Positions 24,003 through 32,839 of a stretch of 41,377 nucleotides of DNA are shown here, one piece after another. The stretch lies in the NCBI GenBank assembly GCA_964472785.1, contig CAYYMH010000036.1:1-41377 (forward strand), given 5' to 3'. How positions within the stretch are numbered: the first letter of the stretch is position 1; the number at the start of each line of letters is the position of its first letter. A program made the position numbers and the translations under genes. The notes below the pieces were generated by a model that was not told the origin of the DNA, ran no database searches, and worked only from the letters and a program-made list of their open reading frames with translations. This stretch comes from CAYYMH01 sp964472785. Its GTDB lineage: Bacteria > Zhuqueibacterota > Zhuqueibacteria > Thermofontimicrobiales > Thermofontimicrobiaceae.

Positions 24003-25556
24003 ATGGAAGAAATAGAAAAAAAACTGAAAGAGTTATTGTCGAAACGAGAAGATGCGAAGCTCGGTGGCGGTGAAAAACGAATTGAGAAGCAGCATGCCAA
24101 AGGAAAACTGACTGCCAGAGAACGAATCGATCTGCTGCTGGATGACGGTAGCTTCGAAGAATTCGATATGTTCGTTACACATCGTTGCAAAGATTTCGGA
24201 CTGGAAAAACACAAGTATCCGTCGGATGGTGTGGTGACAGGCTACGGGACAATTGATAATCGGTTGGTTTATGTCTTTTCCCAGGACTTCACCGTATTTG
24301 GTGGCTCATTATCCGAGACCTTTGCCAAAAAAATCTGCAAAGTCATGGACATGGCGGCGAAAAACGGAGCGCCAATAATCGGGCTTAATGACAGTGGCGG
24401 TGCCAGAATTCAGGAGGGAGTATTGAGTCTGGCAGGATATGCTGATATATTTTTACGCAATGTGATGATGTCCGGAGTTGTGCCTCAGTTATCCGGCGTT
24501 TTTGGTCCCTGTGCTGGTGGTGCAGTATATTCACCGGCGATCACTGATTTTATCGTGATGTCCAAGGAAACCAGTTACATGTTTGTGACTGGTCCCAAGG
24601 TCGTGAAAACTGTGACCAACGAAGATGTTACCACTGAAGAATTAGGCGGGGCAATGGTTCATAATCAGGTGTCCGGTGTTTCGCACTTTGCGGTGGAAGA
24701 TGAGCAGGAAGGCATTGGACTGATTCGGAAATTACTCAGCTATTTGCCCCAGAATAATCTGGAAGACCCGCCAATTATTAGCTGCAACGACGCCATTGAC
24801 AGGCTGGAAGATTCTTTGAACTATATTGTACCGAGCAGTCCCAGCAAACCTTATGATATGAAAGATATTATTTACGGGATTGTGGATAATGGTGAGTTTC
24901 TCGAAGTACAACGGATGTTCGCGCCGAATATTATCATCGGTTTCGCCAGAATGAACGGACGGTCAGTCGGCATTGTGGCAAATCAGCCAAATTATTTAGC
25001 AGGCGTTCTCGACATCAATGCATCACGAAAGGCAGCCCGCTTCGTTCGCTTTTGCGATGCGTTCAATGTCCCAATTCTAACATTGGTCGATGTCCCGGGA
25101 TTTTTGCCCGGTACGGCTCAGGAGTTCGGCGGAATCATTCTTCATGGTGCAAAATTACTCTATGCCTATGCAGAAGCCATAGTCCCCAAAATAACGGTTA
25201 TTACCCGAAAAGCTTATGGCGGAGCATACGATGTGATGAGTTCCAAGCATTTACGGGGAGATATAAATTATGCCTGGCCCTCCGCTGAAATTGCGGTTAT
25301 GGGACCACGGGGAGCAATTGAGATTATCTATGGAACTGAAGCACGTGAATCGGAAAATCCTGAACAAGTCATTAAAAATCGGGAAGTTGAGTATCGGGAA
25401 AAATTTGCCAATCCATACGTGGCGGCCCAATACGGGTTCATCGATGATGTGATTGAACCCCGGAACACACGGTTTCGCGTGATACGGGCATTGGAAAGTA
25501 TCGCAACGAAAAGGGATAGCAATCCCCCAAAAAAACATGGCAATATTCCATTATAG
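24003..25556 (+). CDS. mmdA: Methylmalonyl-CoA decarboxylase / propionyl-CoA carboxylase carboxyltransferase subunit
   Basis: This 517-aa carboxyltransferase of the AccA/AccD-type crotonase fold has G-K-L-T-A-R-E-R-I, F-T-V-F-G-G-S-L-S-E, the oxyanion stretch N-D-S-G-G-A-R-I-Q-E-G and the C-terminal V-D-V-P-G-F-L-P-G and R-K-A-Y-G-G-A-Y-D-V-M motifs. Sequence alone cannot separate decarboxylase alpha subunit from PCC beta, but the following OadG-like, biotin-carrier and Na+ pump genes, and the absence of a biotin carboxylase gene, favour the Na+-translocating methylmalonyl-CoA decarboxylase. It transfers CO2 from methylmalonyl-CoA to carrier biotin, giving propionyl-CoA. Confidence 0.95.
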   Translation: MEEIEKKLKELLSKREDAKLGGGEKRIEKQHAKGKLTARERIDLLLDDGSFEEFDMFVTHRCKDFGLEKHKYPSDGVVTGYGTIDNRLVYVFSQDFTVFGGSLSETFAKKICKVMDMAAKNGAPIIGLNDSGGARIQEGVLSLAGYADIFLRNVMMSGVVPQLSGVFGPCAGGAVYSPAITDFIVMSKETSYMFVTGPKVVKTVTNEDVTTEELGGAMVHNQVSGVSHFAVEDEQEGIGLIRKLLSYLPQNNLEDPPIISCNDAIDRLEDSLNYIVPSSPSKPYDMKDIIYGIVDNGEFLEVQRMFAPNIIIGFARMNGRSVGIVANQPNYLAGVLDINASRKAARFVRFCDAFNVPILTLVDVPGFLPGTAQEFGGIILHGAKLLYAYAEAIVPKITVITRKAYGGAYDVMSSKHLRGDINYAWPSAEIAVMGPRGAIEIIYGTEARESENPEQVIKNREVEYREKFANPYVAAQYGFIDDVIEPRNTRFRVIRALESIATKRDSNPPKKHGNIPL

Positions 25557-25570
25557 TCGGAGAAGCAAAA

Positions 25571-25960
25571 ATGATTTTCGGTTTTATACAACATATTTTA
25601 AACACACTTGATAATGGTAATTTTTCAATACTGGAACGAGGGATCTCAATCGGAGTTCTCGGGATCAGCGTGGTTTTCATGGGACTGATCATTTTATTTA
25701 TATTTATGAAATTGTTCATATTTGCGTCGCAATATTCAGAGATCAAAAAAGAAAACAAGACTGCGGTACAAGCAATTTCAAAATTAATCAAAACCGAACC
25801 GATGACCGGAGAAATTGCAACGGCTATTTCCATGGCAATTCATCAGAGTCGTGAAGAATTTCACGACATGGAAGAAACTATAATTACCTTGCAGCGAATT
25901 ACCAAACCTTATTCTCCGTGGTCCTCAAAGATTCATATTTTGAGACGGTCCGCACGCTAA
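25571..25960 (+). CDS. OadG-like gamma/delta subunit of Na+ decarboxylase
   Basis: This 129-aa protein has one membrane helix at about 26-52 (G-I-S-V-V-F-M-G-L-I-I-L-F-I) preceded by the OadG-type G-I-S-I-G-V-L-G, then a charged region and P-W-S-S near the C-terminus. OadG/MmdD subunits anchor and stabilise the decarboxylase complex and are poorly conserved. Identification rests on the helix pattern and on lying between mmdA and the biotin carrier. Fourteen bases separate it from mmdA. Confidence 0.82.
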   Translation: MIFGFIQHILNTLDNGNFSILERGISIGVLGISVVFMGLIILFIFMKLFIFASQYSEIKKENKTAVQAISKLIKTEPMTGEIATAISMAIHQSREEFHDMEETIITLQRITKPYSPWSSKIHILRRSAR

Positions 25961-25984
25961 TGGATACTGTATAAAGGATGTAAG

Positions 25985-26422
25985 ATGAGAAAATATAGAT
26001 ACACGATCAACGGAAATCCTTACGAAGTCGTTATCAAAAAATTGAATGATGATCATGCTGTGGTTGAAGTGAATGGTTCTGAATATGATGTGGGGATTAT
26101 TGAAGAACCGCGGCAGAGAAAAACGCCTCAGCTCATCCGTTCAAAGCCGAACTATGAAGCTGAAAAAAGTCCGTCCAAAACTAAAGCCGTCAGCCAGCCT
26201 GCACAAGCAGGAGTACTGAAAGCACCGCTGCCGGGGCTGATTATGCAGGTATTAGTTAAAGAAGGCGATGAAGTCAAGCCTGGACAAACAGTTGTGAAGA
26301 TGGAAGCAATGAAAATGGAAAACAACATTCAATCGAACAAAGCCGGTAAAGTTATCAGCGTGAAAGTAAAACCCGGAGATTCTGTGCTCGAAGGCGAGGC
26401 ATTAGTGGAGATCGGGGGGTAA
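25985..26422 (+). CDS. Biotin carboxyl carrier subunit (MmdC-like)
   Basis: This 145-aa protein has an N-terminal domain (about 1-42), a Lys/Pro/Ala linker (about 43-75) and a C-terminal biotinyl domain (76-145) with the biotinylation motif E-A-M-K110-M-E-N and P-L-P-G-L-I-M-Q-V. It shuttles CO2 from the carboxyltransferase to the membrane beta subunit, which releases it coupled to Na+ export. It ends one base before the ATG of the beta subunit, so the genes are tightly coupled. Confidence 0.95.
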   Translation: MRKYRYTINGNPYEVVIKKLNDDHAVVEVNGSEYDVGIIEEPRQRKTPQLIRSKPNYEAEKSPSKTKAVSQPAQAGVLKAPLPGLIMQVLVKEGDEVKPGQTVVKMEAMKMENNIQSNKAGKVISVKVKPGDSVLEGEALVEIGG

Positions 26423-26423
26423 A

Positions 26424-27575
26424 ATGGAGGGATTGTTCAGGTTTATTCATTTTACCGGGTTTTACAATGTGACCATCGGCCATGTCATTATGATTGTCAT
26501 CGGGTTGGTATTTATTTATCTGGCAATCAAAAAAGATTACGAACCGCTGCTATTGATTCCGATTGGTTTCGGCATCCTGATTGGAAATATTCCGTTTTTG
26601 GAAAATATCGGTTTACAGCTCGGTATCTACGAAGAAGGCAGTGTGATGAATTACCTGTATTATGGCGTGCTCAAGGGGATTTATCCGCCGCTCATCTTTT
26701 TAGGCATCGGAGCCATGACTGACTTTTCGGCGCTGTTATCCAATCCAAAATTGGTTCTATTGGGTGCTGCTGCTCAGGTCGGTATTTTTATAACTTTATT
26801 GGGTGCACTGGCACTGGGTTTCAACCCACAGCAAGCCGGCGCTATCGGTATTATCGGAGGCGCAGACGGACCAACAGCAATCTTTATTGCATCAAAACTG
26901 GCCCCGGATTTAATCGGCGCGATCGCTATTGCGGCTTATTCTTACATGGCGCTGGTTCCTGTGATTCAACCGCCAATCATGCGGCTATTAACAACGAAAA
27001 AAGAACGCATTATCCGAATGAAACCGTCGAGAAATGTATCAAAGGTTGGAAAAATCATGTTTCCGATTTTTGCGTTTCTGATCACGGCTTTTATCTCTCC
27101 GGGCTCAATCCCTTTACTCGGTATGCTGTTTTTCGGAAATTTGCTCAAAGAGAGCGGCGTTACGGATCGATTGGGCAATACAGCACGTAATGCTTTGATT
27201 GATATTGTGACAATTTTACTTGGTGTCACAGTTGGCGCGAGCACACAAGCAACGACTTTTTTGAAACCCCAGTCAATCCTGATTTTTGTACTGGGTGCCT
27301 TTTCATTTATGGTTGCAACTGCCTGTGGAATTTTGTTTGCTAAATTCATGAATCTGTTCTTCAAAGGTGAAAACAAAATCAATCCGCTTATTGGCGCAGC
27401 CGGTGTTTCGGCAGTACCGGATTCCGCACGAGTTGTCCAAAACTTCGGGGTAAAAGAAGACCCAAACAATTATTTACTCATGCACGCTATGGGACCCAAT
27501 GTCGCTGGTGTGATTGGCTCAGCAGTAGCAGCAGGAATCTTGCTGTCAATTTTAATGGAGACGGTGGGGTTCTAA
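26424..27575 (+). CDS. mmdB: Na+-translocating decarboxylase beta subunit (OadB/MmdB family)
   Basis: This 383-aa polytopic membrane protein has about nine hydrophobic segments and the key family motif G-G-A-D148-G-P-T-A-I-F, the Asp of which is essential for Na+ transport in characterised OadB. A-Y-S-Y-M-A-L-V-P-V-I-Q-P-P at about 171-184 and G-V-S-A-V-P-D-S-A-R-V-V are further signatures. It decarboxylates carboxybiotin and pumps Na+ out. Its presence shows that this module conserves energy rather than only assimilating propionate. A weak hairpin terminator follows. Confidence 0.96.
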   Translation: MEGLFRFIHFTGFYNVTIGHVIMIVIGLVFIYLAIKKDYEPLLLIPIGFGILIGNIPFLENIGLQLGIYEEGSVMNYLYYGVLKGIYPPLIFLGIGAMTDFSALLSNPKLVLLGAAAQVGIFITLLGALALGFNPQQAGAIGIIGGADGPTAIFIASKLAPDLIGAIAIAAYSYMALVPVIQPPIMRLLTTKKERIIRMKPSRNVSKVGKIMFPIFAFLITAFISPGSIPLLGMLFFGNLLKESGVTDRLGNTARNALIDIVTILLGVTVGASTQATTFLKPQSILIFVLGAFSFMVATACGILFAKFMNLFFKGENKINPLIGAAGVSAVPDSARVVQNFGVKEDPNNYLLMHAMGPNVAGVIGSAVAAGILLSILMETVGF

Positions 27576-27659
27576 AAAATGAATCATTGCGATACTTCTA
27601 ATTAAAATAAACTTCTGTTCAGAAAAGCAACTACCATTGGCAAGAAAATCATTGATTTT

Positions 27660-27682
27660 TAAACAATAATTGTTTATTTTTT
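27660..27682 (+). terminator. Probable terminator of the methylmalonyl-CoA operon
   Basis: The stem TAAACAA (27660-27666) with TTGTTTA (27670-27676) encloses TAA and is followed by six T residues. It is AT-rich and so of modest strength, but stands at the right place, 84 bases after mmdB. A larger imperfect inverted repeat (TGTTCAG near 27615, CTGAACA near 27686) surrounds it. Confidence 0.5.
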
Positions 27683-27711
27683 CTGCTGAACAAAACGGAA
27701 AGAATAAAGCC

Positions 27712-28674
27712 ATGAATTTGAAAAAAACTCTCTCGAAGTTGACGATTTCCTTCGTAATCATCTTTTTATTAATTTTATTTCTTACATCCTTATCTAACGA
27801 CAGTTATGCTCAATTCAACCAGCCTGAATTTTTTGTCGATCACGCCCAGTTTCGATATGATGAAGACTTTGTGTATTTTCAGCTTAGTTATTCTATTCTA
27901 AAAAGAAGTTTAATTTACGAAAAATCAGGTGACAGTCTCACAGCGAAAGGTGTAATTAAAACATTTTTAATAGAAGATTGGAATATTCCTGATACGCTAT
28001 TTCACTTCGATAATGAAACCGGCGAGATTAAAACGAAAGATGGCTCCTCTTTCGAATATAAAATGTCGGACAGTTTGTTAATTGAGGATGCAATTTATTC
28101 GGTCGAAGAAATATTCCCCAGAAAAAAGATTGTCGATGTATGCAAAATGAAAATTAGTCCCGGATATTATCAATTGTATTCCGTCTTCATCGATTTAAAT
28201 TCCGGTCAATTTAGCGAAGTGAAAGATTACATTGAGATTTCACCGTTTGATGATAACAAATTGAGTTTGAGTGATATTGAATTGGCAAGTTTGATAAAAA
28301 CAGCGGATAACGATACCAGCAAATTCTATAAAAATGATCTGTTCGTCATCCCAAATCCGGATCGCGTTTATGGCGCTGCATTTCCGGAATTATATTTTTA
28401 TGTCGAAATTTATCATCAAACTAAAAATGGAAAATCTGCGGAAGTCCTCTATCGGTTGGATGGAAGAATATTGAATCAATTTGGCAAAAGCGTGTCAATA
28501 TTTAAACCCAAGGTTATTAAAGAAATACCGCCGTCTTCAGCCATGGATGGTTCCTATAATATAGTTCAACTGCCTGGTGGCTTTTATACGTTGGAAATAA
28601 AGGTCACCTGTGTCACTACCAAAGAAGTGGCAGTCGCAAAGAAGAATTTCGTAATTTACGGAGACGGGCTTTAA
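27712..28674 (+). CDS. Exported protein resembling the N-terminal region of GWxTD-domain proteins
   Basis: This 320-aa protein has a signal peptide (about 1-35, ending S-Y-A before Q). Its body is beta-rich: V-D-H-A-Q-F-R-Y near residue 41, L-S-D-I-E-L-A-S at about 190, F-V-I-P-N-P-D-R-V-Y at about 215 and L-P-G-G-F-Y-T-L near 290. This resembles the region that precedes the C-terminal GWxTD domain in exported proteins of FCB-type bacteria, but the protein stops before such a domain and G-W-x-T-D is absent. It is therefore either a stand-alone module or a truncated copy. ATG 27712 with GGAAAG upstream gives a proper signal peptide. No partner is evident. Confidence 0.6.
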   Translation: MNLKKTLSKLTISFVIIFLLILFLTSLSNDSYAQFNQPEFFVDHAQFRYDEDFVYFQLSYSILKRSLIYEKSGDSLTAKGVIKTFLIEDWNIPDTLFHFDNETGEIKTKDGSSFEYKMSDSLLIEDAIYSVEEIFPRKKIVDVCKMKISPGYYQLYSVFIDLNSGQFSEVKDYIEISPFDDNKLSLSDIELASLIKTADNDTSKFYKNDLFVIPNPDRVYGAAFPELYFYVEIYHQTKNGKSAEVLYRLDGRILNQFGKSVSIFKPKVIKEIPPSSAMDGSYNIVQLPGGFYTLEIKVTCVTTKEVAVAKKNFVIYGDGL

Positions 28675-28728
28675 TCAAGATCTATTTCTTGTTATTGTGA
28701 ATAAAAAACAAATTAAACCGGAGGCGGA

Positions 28729-29856
28729 ATGAATGAAAATCAACCACAACGGTTAATATCGCTGGATATGTTTCGTGGGTTTACGATCGCATTAATGATT
28801 CTGGTAAATAATCCTGGCAGTTGGTCTTATGTTTTTCCTCCACTGCGCCACGCTGAATGGAACGGCTGGACACCGACCGATTTGGTATTTCCCTTTTTCC
28901 TGTTTATTGTTGGCGTAGCGATGGCGTTCTCATTTGGTAAACGCATCGATCGCGGAGATGATCGCAGCCAATTATTTGGAAAGGTGGTGAAGCGAACTTT
29001 AATCATCTTTGCAATCGGCATATTTCTGAACATTTTCCCTAAATTTAATTTTTCTTCCATGCGGATACCAGGAGTATTGCAACGGATTGCAATATGCTAT
29101 TTTTTTGCATCGATCATTATTCTCAATGCCAGTAAAAAATGGCAATACGTGTGGACATTATTCCTGCTTGTTGCCTATTGGTTGGCAATAAAGCTGATCC
29201 CTGTACCCGGTTACGGTCCCGGTGTTTTAGAACCGACAGGAAGTTTGGCCTGGTATATTGACAGCCATCTATTGGCTGGTCATACCTGGAGCGGAGCGCC
29301 TGCGCCCGGCTTTGATCCGGAGGGGATTCTCAGTACGATTCCGGCAATTGCCACAGTGTTGTTTGGTGTTTTCGCCGGAAACTGGATACGGAAGGATAAA
29401 GATCAGTATGAAAAAGTTTCCGGTCTGTTTGTCGCAGGGAACATCGGGCTCGTGCTGGGTATCATCATGGATATCTGGCTGCCGATTAATAAAAACTTGT
29501 GGACTTCCAGTTATACTGTGTTTATGGCGGGAATGGCGACTGTGTTTTTGGCGATGAGTTACTGGGTGATTGATGTCAAAGGTTACACCGGTTGGACAAA
29601 GCCGTTTATTGTATTCGGAAGTAACGCGATTACGGTTTACGCGCTGTCAGCTTTGATTGCCAGAACAACGATTTACATCAAATGGACACAGGGTGACGGC
29701 TCTGAAATCAGTCTCAAGACATGGATGTATCAGAATTTATTTCAATCCTGGGCCGGCGATTATCTGGGGTCGCTGTTGTATCCTATCGTGTTTTTACTTA
29801 TTTTGTTGGGAATGATGTGGATTTTGTATCGCAAGCGAATTTTTATCAAAATTTAA
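28729..29856 (+). CDS. HGSNAT-like (DUF5009/NagX) acyltransferase, membrane protein
   Basis: This 375-aa polytopic protein begins R-L-I-S-L-D-M-F-R-G-F-T-I-A and continues W-T-P-T-D-L-V-F-P-F-F-L-F-I-V-G, the signatures of bacterial relatives of heparan-alpha-glucosaminide N-acetyltransferase. About ten hydrophobic helices follow; L-Q-R-I-A at about 115 and F-G-S-N-A-I-T-V-Y-A at about 301 are conserved in the family. It probably transfers acetyl groups across the membrane onto amino sugars; the substrate is unknown. GGAGG lies just upstream of the ATG. Confidence 0.88.
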   Translation: MNENQPQRLISLDMFRGFTIALMILVNNPGSWSYVFPPLRHAEWNGWTPTDLVFPFFLFIVGVAMAFSFGKRIDRGDDRSQLFGKVVKRTLIIFAIGIFLNIFPKFNFSSMRIPGVLQRIAICYFFASIIILNASKKWQYVWTLFLLVAYWLAIKLIPVPGYGPGVLEPTGSLAWYIDSHLLAGHTWSGAPAPGFDPEGILSTIPAIATVLFGVFAGNWIRKDKDQYEKVSGLFVAGNIGLVLGIIMDIWLPINKNLWTSSYTVFMAGMATVFLAMSYWVIDVKGYTGWTKPFIVFGSNAITVYALSALIARTTIYIKWTQGDGSEISLKTWMYQNLFQSWAGDYLGSLLYPIVFLLILLGMMWILYRKRIFIKI

Positions 29857-29936
29857 TTTTCAATATACATTTTGGATAATAGAAAAAGGAAAAAAATTTA
29901 CAAAATCGAATTCCATTGACGGAAGAGGAGGAAAAT

Positions 29937-31625
29937 TTGTTCTCTTTTTATAAACGAAATTCAAGCCGGATTTTTCAAAAAATCAGTGTATTGCTAATCA
30001 TTTTTGTCTTGTGTCAATTTCAACTTTCTGTTTTTGCACAGGACACAATCGCTGAAAATGCGATGGTTGCCACTGCTCATCCGGTGGCGTCTTCGGTTGG
30101 TGTCGAGGTATTGAAGCAGGGCGGAAACGCCGTCGATGCAGCTATGGCAATTGCATTTGCACTTTCGGTGGCAGAACCGAATGCGTCGGGCATCGGGGGT
30201 GGCGGATTCATGCTGATCAAAATGAAAGATATGAAAAATGCGGTGATGATTGATTACCGGGAAGCTGCTCCCGGGAAAGCAACAAATGATTTTTTTTACC
30301 ATTCAAATACGGAATATGATGAGTTGATGGAACAAGCTGCCAATCCGGCTGGCGTTCCGGGATTAGTCGCTTGTGCCGACACTGCGTTAGTTCGCTACGG
30401 CACCATGTCTCTTGAGGAGGTGCTGCAACCTGCCATCGAACTCTGTAAACAGGGAATTGTGGTCAGCGAAAAATTGAGCGCAATGATTGCGGAAAATTAT
30501 GAAAAGATTTTCAACTACCCGGCTACAGCGAAAATTTATCTTAAGGATATGCTGCCGCTCCAAACAGGAGACAGGCTCACCAATCCTGATTTAGCGAACA
30601 CATTGAGAATGATTGCGCAAGAAGGTGGAAGCGTATTTTATCAGGGAGAAATTGCCGAAGCTATTGTGAAAGAAGTTAAAATCCATCAAGGGCTTTTCGA
30701 TCTGAGCGATATGAAAAAATATCAGGCGAAGGTTCGGGGTCCGGTTTGGGGAACGTATCGCGGCTACGACATTATTTCCTCTGCTCCGCCATCTGGAGGC
30801 GGAACACATTTGATTGAATTGTTGAATATTATGGAAGGTTTTGATGTCAAAAAAATGGGGCACAATTCAGTTGAATACATCCACGTCTTTGCCGAAGCGC
30901 TGAAAATGGTTTACGCGGACAAATCATTAAATGCGGCTGATCCTGATTTTTATGACCTACCCACGGATCAATTGACAACAAAATCCTACGCAGATACGCT
31001 CCGTATGCGCATCGACATGGAGAAACCACGATATGACTATGAACCCAAAAACATGACTCAAAGAGAGTCAAACAGCACATCCCACGTCTCTATTGTGGAT
31101 AATGAAGGTAATATTATTGCACTCACCCAGAGCATCAATCACTGGTTTGGCTGCGGCATTGTCGTTTCAGGAACCGGCATTTTGTTAAACGATCATCTGA
31201 AAGATTTTGACGATGACCCGGGATTGCCGAATTCTATCGAACCTTACAAACGTCCCACCAGCAGTATCGCACCAACCATCGTTTTAAAAAATGGCGAACC
31301 GTTTCTGACTTTGGGCACACCCGGTGGTTCGAGAATTATTTCCGCGCTGGCACAAATTATCATCAACGTGATTGATTTTGATATGTCCATGGACGAGGCA
31401 ATTGAGGCGCCTCGTGTTCATTGCTTTAAAAAGCTATTGTGTGTCGAAGGACGAATTTCCGATGATAAAATTCAGCAGCTAAAATCCATGGGACATCCGG
31501 TCAAAGTCTATCCGGATTTTGATAATTACTTTGGCGGCGCTCAGGGAATACTAATTGATTCCAAGTCAGGCAAACTGGTCGGAGGCGCTGATTCAAGACG
31601 AGACGGCGTCGCTATTGGGTATTAA
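29937..31625 (+). CDS. ggt: Gamma-glutamyltransferase, exported
   Basis: This 562-aa Ntn-hydrolase precursor has a signal peptide (about 1-34, ending V-F-A before Q), an N-terminal G-G-N-A-V-D-A-A-M-A and S-G-I-G-G-G-G-F-M, and the autoprocessing site N-S-T-S-H-V-S-I-V-D with Thr 381 as expected nucleophile of the small subunit. G-T-P-G-G-S-R-I-I follows later. It hydrolyses or transfers gamma-glutamyl groups (glutathione, gamma-Glu peptides) in the periplasm. TTG 29937 is chosen because AGGAGG (29926-29931) sits five bases upstream; there is no ATG. The glutamate-racemase-like gene follows after 17 bases. Confidence 0.93.
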   Translation: MFSFYKRNSSRIFQKISVLLIIFVLCQFQLSVFAQDTIAENAMVATAHPVASSVGVEVLKQGGNAVDAAMAIAFALSVAEPNASGIGGGGFMLIKMKDMKNAVMIDYREAAPGKATNDFFYHSNTEYDELMEQAANPAGVPGLVACADTALVRYGTMSLEEVLQPAIELCKQGIVVSEKLSAMIAENYEKIFNYPATAKIYLKDMLPLQTGDRLTNPDLANTLRMIAQEGGSVFYQGEIAEAIVKEVKIHQGLFDLSDMKKYQAKVRGPVWGTYRGYDIISSAPPSGGGTHLIELLNIMEGFDVKKMGHNSVEYIHVFAEALKMVYADKSLNAADPDFYDLPTDQLTTKSYADTLRMRIDMEKPRYDYEPKNMTQRESNSTSHVSIVDNEGNIIALTQSINHWFGCGIVVSGTGILLNDHLKDFDDDPGLPNSIEPYKRPTSSIAPTIVLKNGEPFLTLGTPGGSRIISALAQIIINVIDFDMSMDEAIEAPRVHCFKKLLCVEGRISDDKIQQLKSMGHPVKVYPDFDNYFGGAQGILIDSKSGKLVGGADSRRDGVAIGY

Positions 31626-31642
31626 AAACATGGGAGTTAAGT

Positions 31643-32689
31643 ATGCATTTAACAAAAAAATTGGTCGTTATGTTTCTCAGTTTGACCTTAATTTTTATTT
31701 ATTGCGGTAAAAAGAAGGATAACCAGCAGATGCTCACAGAAATTTTCGAGGGGAAAAAGGACGTAACGATATTGGTGACCGACTCAGGTCTGGGCGGATT
31801 GTCGGTTGCCGCCGATGTTGCAAAACGCTTACCGGAAAGCGGTGTATTTGAAAAAACGGATATCATATTTTATAACGCGCTGTTTCACAATAAGAGCGGT
31901 TACAACAGCCTGGATTCGGAAACAGAAAAGGTGGAGATTTTCAATCGTGTCTTAAAGGCAATGGATAAACGATATGATCCTGATTTGCTCCTCATCGCGT
32001 GCAACACGCTCTCTGTACTCTACCACAAGACGCCCTTTTCAAAAAAGGCAACTTTCCCTGTTGTTGGAATTGTCGAAACCGGTGTGGATTTGATTCAGCA
32101 ACAATTTGAAAAAATGCCGGATAGCAAGGTTATTATATTTGCCACCAAAACCACGATCGCTGCAAATTCACACAAAAATATGCTGATTGATCGTGGCATC
32201 GCAGCGGAAAAAATTATCGGCCAACCCTGCCATAAATTAGCCGGCAGTATCGAACGTGGCACGGACAGCGAAGAGACGATCGGTTATATTAAAAAATATG
32301 TGCAACAGGCACTCGAGAAAGTAACCCCGGATGATCACCTGTTTGCCAGTTTGAATTGCACCCATTACGGTTATTCGATTAATCAGTTCAGGAAAGTTTT
32401 TGCTGAAGCAGGCTACGAGGACATCACCATCATTGATCCGAATCCCAGGATGGCGGATTTCCTGTTTGCTGAACAAAATTTAGGCCGTTATCCTGAAACG
32501 GAAACAGATGTTAAAGTAATTTCCAAAGTGGAAGTGAGTGAAAAGAAGATCAATTCGCTGGATTCATTAATCTATTCGACATCGCCAGAGGCTGCACTGG
32601 CATTGAAGAATTACAAATTCATGCCGGATTTGTTTGATGCGAAATTCGAGTATAAGCCCAAGGGGGGAAAAATAAGAAGCTTGAAATAG
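31643..32689 (+). CDS. Exported glutamate/aspartate racemase-like protein, probable lipoprotein
   Basis: This 348-aa protein has an N-terminal signal with Cys 21 followed by G-K-K-K, as in lipoproteins, although Tyr at -1 (F-I-Y-C) is unusual for a lipobox. The body is a glutamate-racemase fold with D47-S-G-L-G-G-L-S-V, the first catalytic Cys in A-C120-N-T and the second in N-C239-T-H-Y. All key MurI residues are kept, but MurI is normally cytosolic and about 270 aa. Export would place it with the gamma-glutamyltransferase encoded just upstream. The substrate may be glutamate released by GGT or a peptidoglycan-derived amino acid; that is inference. RBS is GGGAG at 31632-31636. Confidence 0.82.
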   Translation: MHLTKKLVVMFLSLTLIFIYCGKKKDNQQMLTEIFEGKKDVTILVTDSGLGGLSVAADVAKRLPESGVFEKTDIIFYNALFHNKSGYNSLDSETEKVEIFNRVLKAMDKRYDPDLLLIACNTLSVLYHKTPFSKKATFPVVGIVETGVDLIQQQFEKMPDSKVIIFATKTTIAANSHKNMLIDRGIAAEKIIGQPCHKLAGSIERGTDSEETIGYIKKYVQQALEKVTPDDHLFASLNCTHYGYSINQFRKVFAEAGYEDITIIDPNPRMADFLFAEQNLGRYPETETDVKVISKVEVSEKKINSLDSLIYSTSPEAALALKNYKFMPDLFDAKFEYKPKGGKIRSLK

Positions 32690-32745
32690 CTTTCAGCAAT
32701 CAGCTTTCAAGAACATCGCTTCGCGAATTAATTAATGAAAAGAAA

Positions 32746-32813
32746 CCACAGATTTCGCAGATTCCACAGATTATAATTTTTGCTTTTTGACTATCTGTGA
32801 AATCTAATTTACA
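32746..32813. repeat. Palindromic element built of 9-nt CACAGATTn units
   Basis: The left arm (32746-32774) is three 9-base units, CACAGATTT, CGCAGATTC and CACAGATTA. The right arm (about 32791-32813) contains the inverted form (ATCTGTGAAATCTAA). It lies between the racemase-like gene and the truncated AlaX frame. The core unit is the same as in the 16703 element, though the period differs by one base. Confidence 0.65.
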
Positions 32814-32839
32814 TCAATTTATTTTCCCACATAATTTTA

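Noticed and set aside
23717..24214. 165-codon minus-strand frame over mce and mmdA
   Set aside because: Ser/Phe-rich shadow of two well-recognised genes.
26966..27469. 167-codon minus-strand frame inside mmdB
   Set aside because: Antisense of a strongly conserved membrane protein; no homology pattern or ribosome site.
27600..27660. Possible sigma-54 promoter at TTGGCA near 27640
   Set aside because: The GG to downstream TTG spacing is wrong by two bases and the -12 GC is missing.
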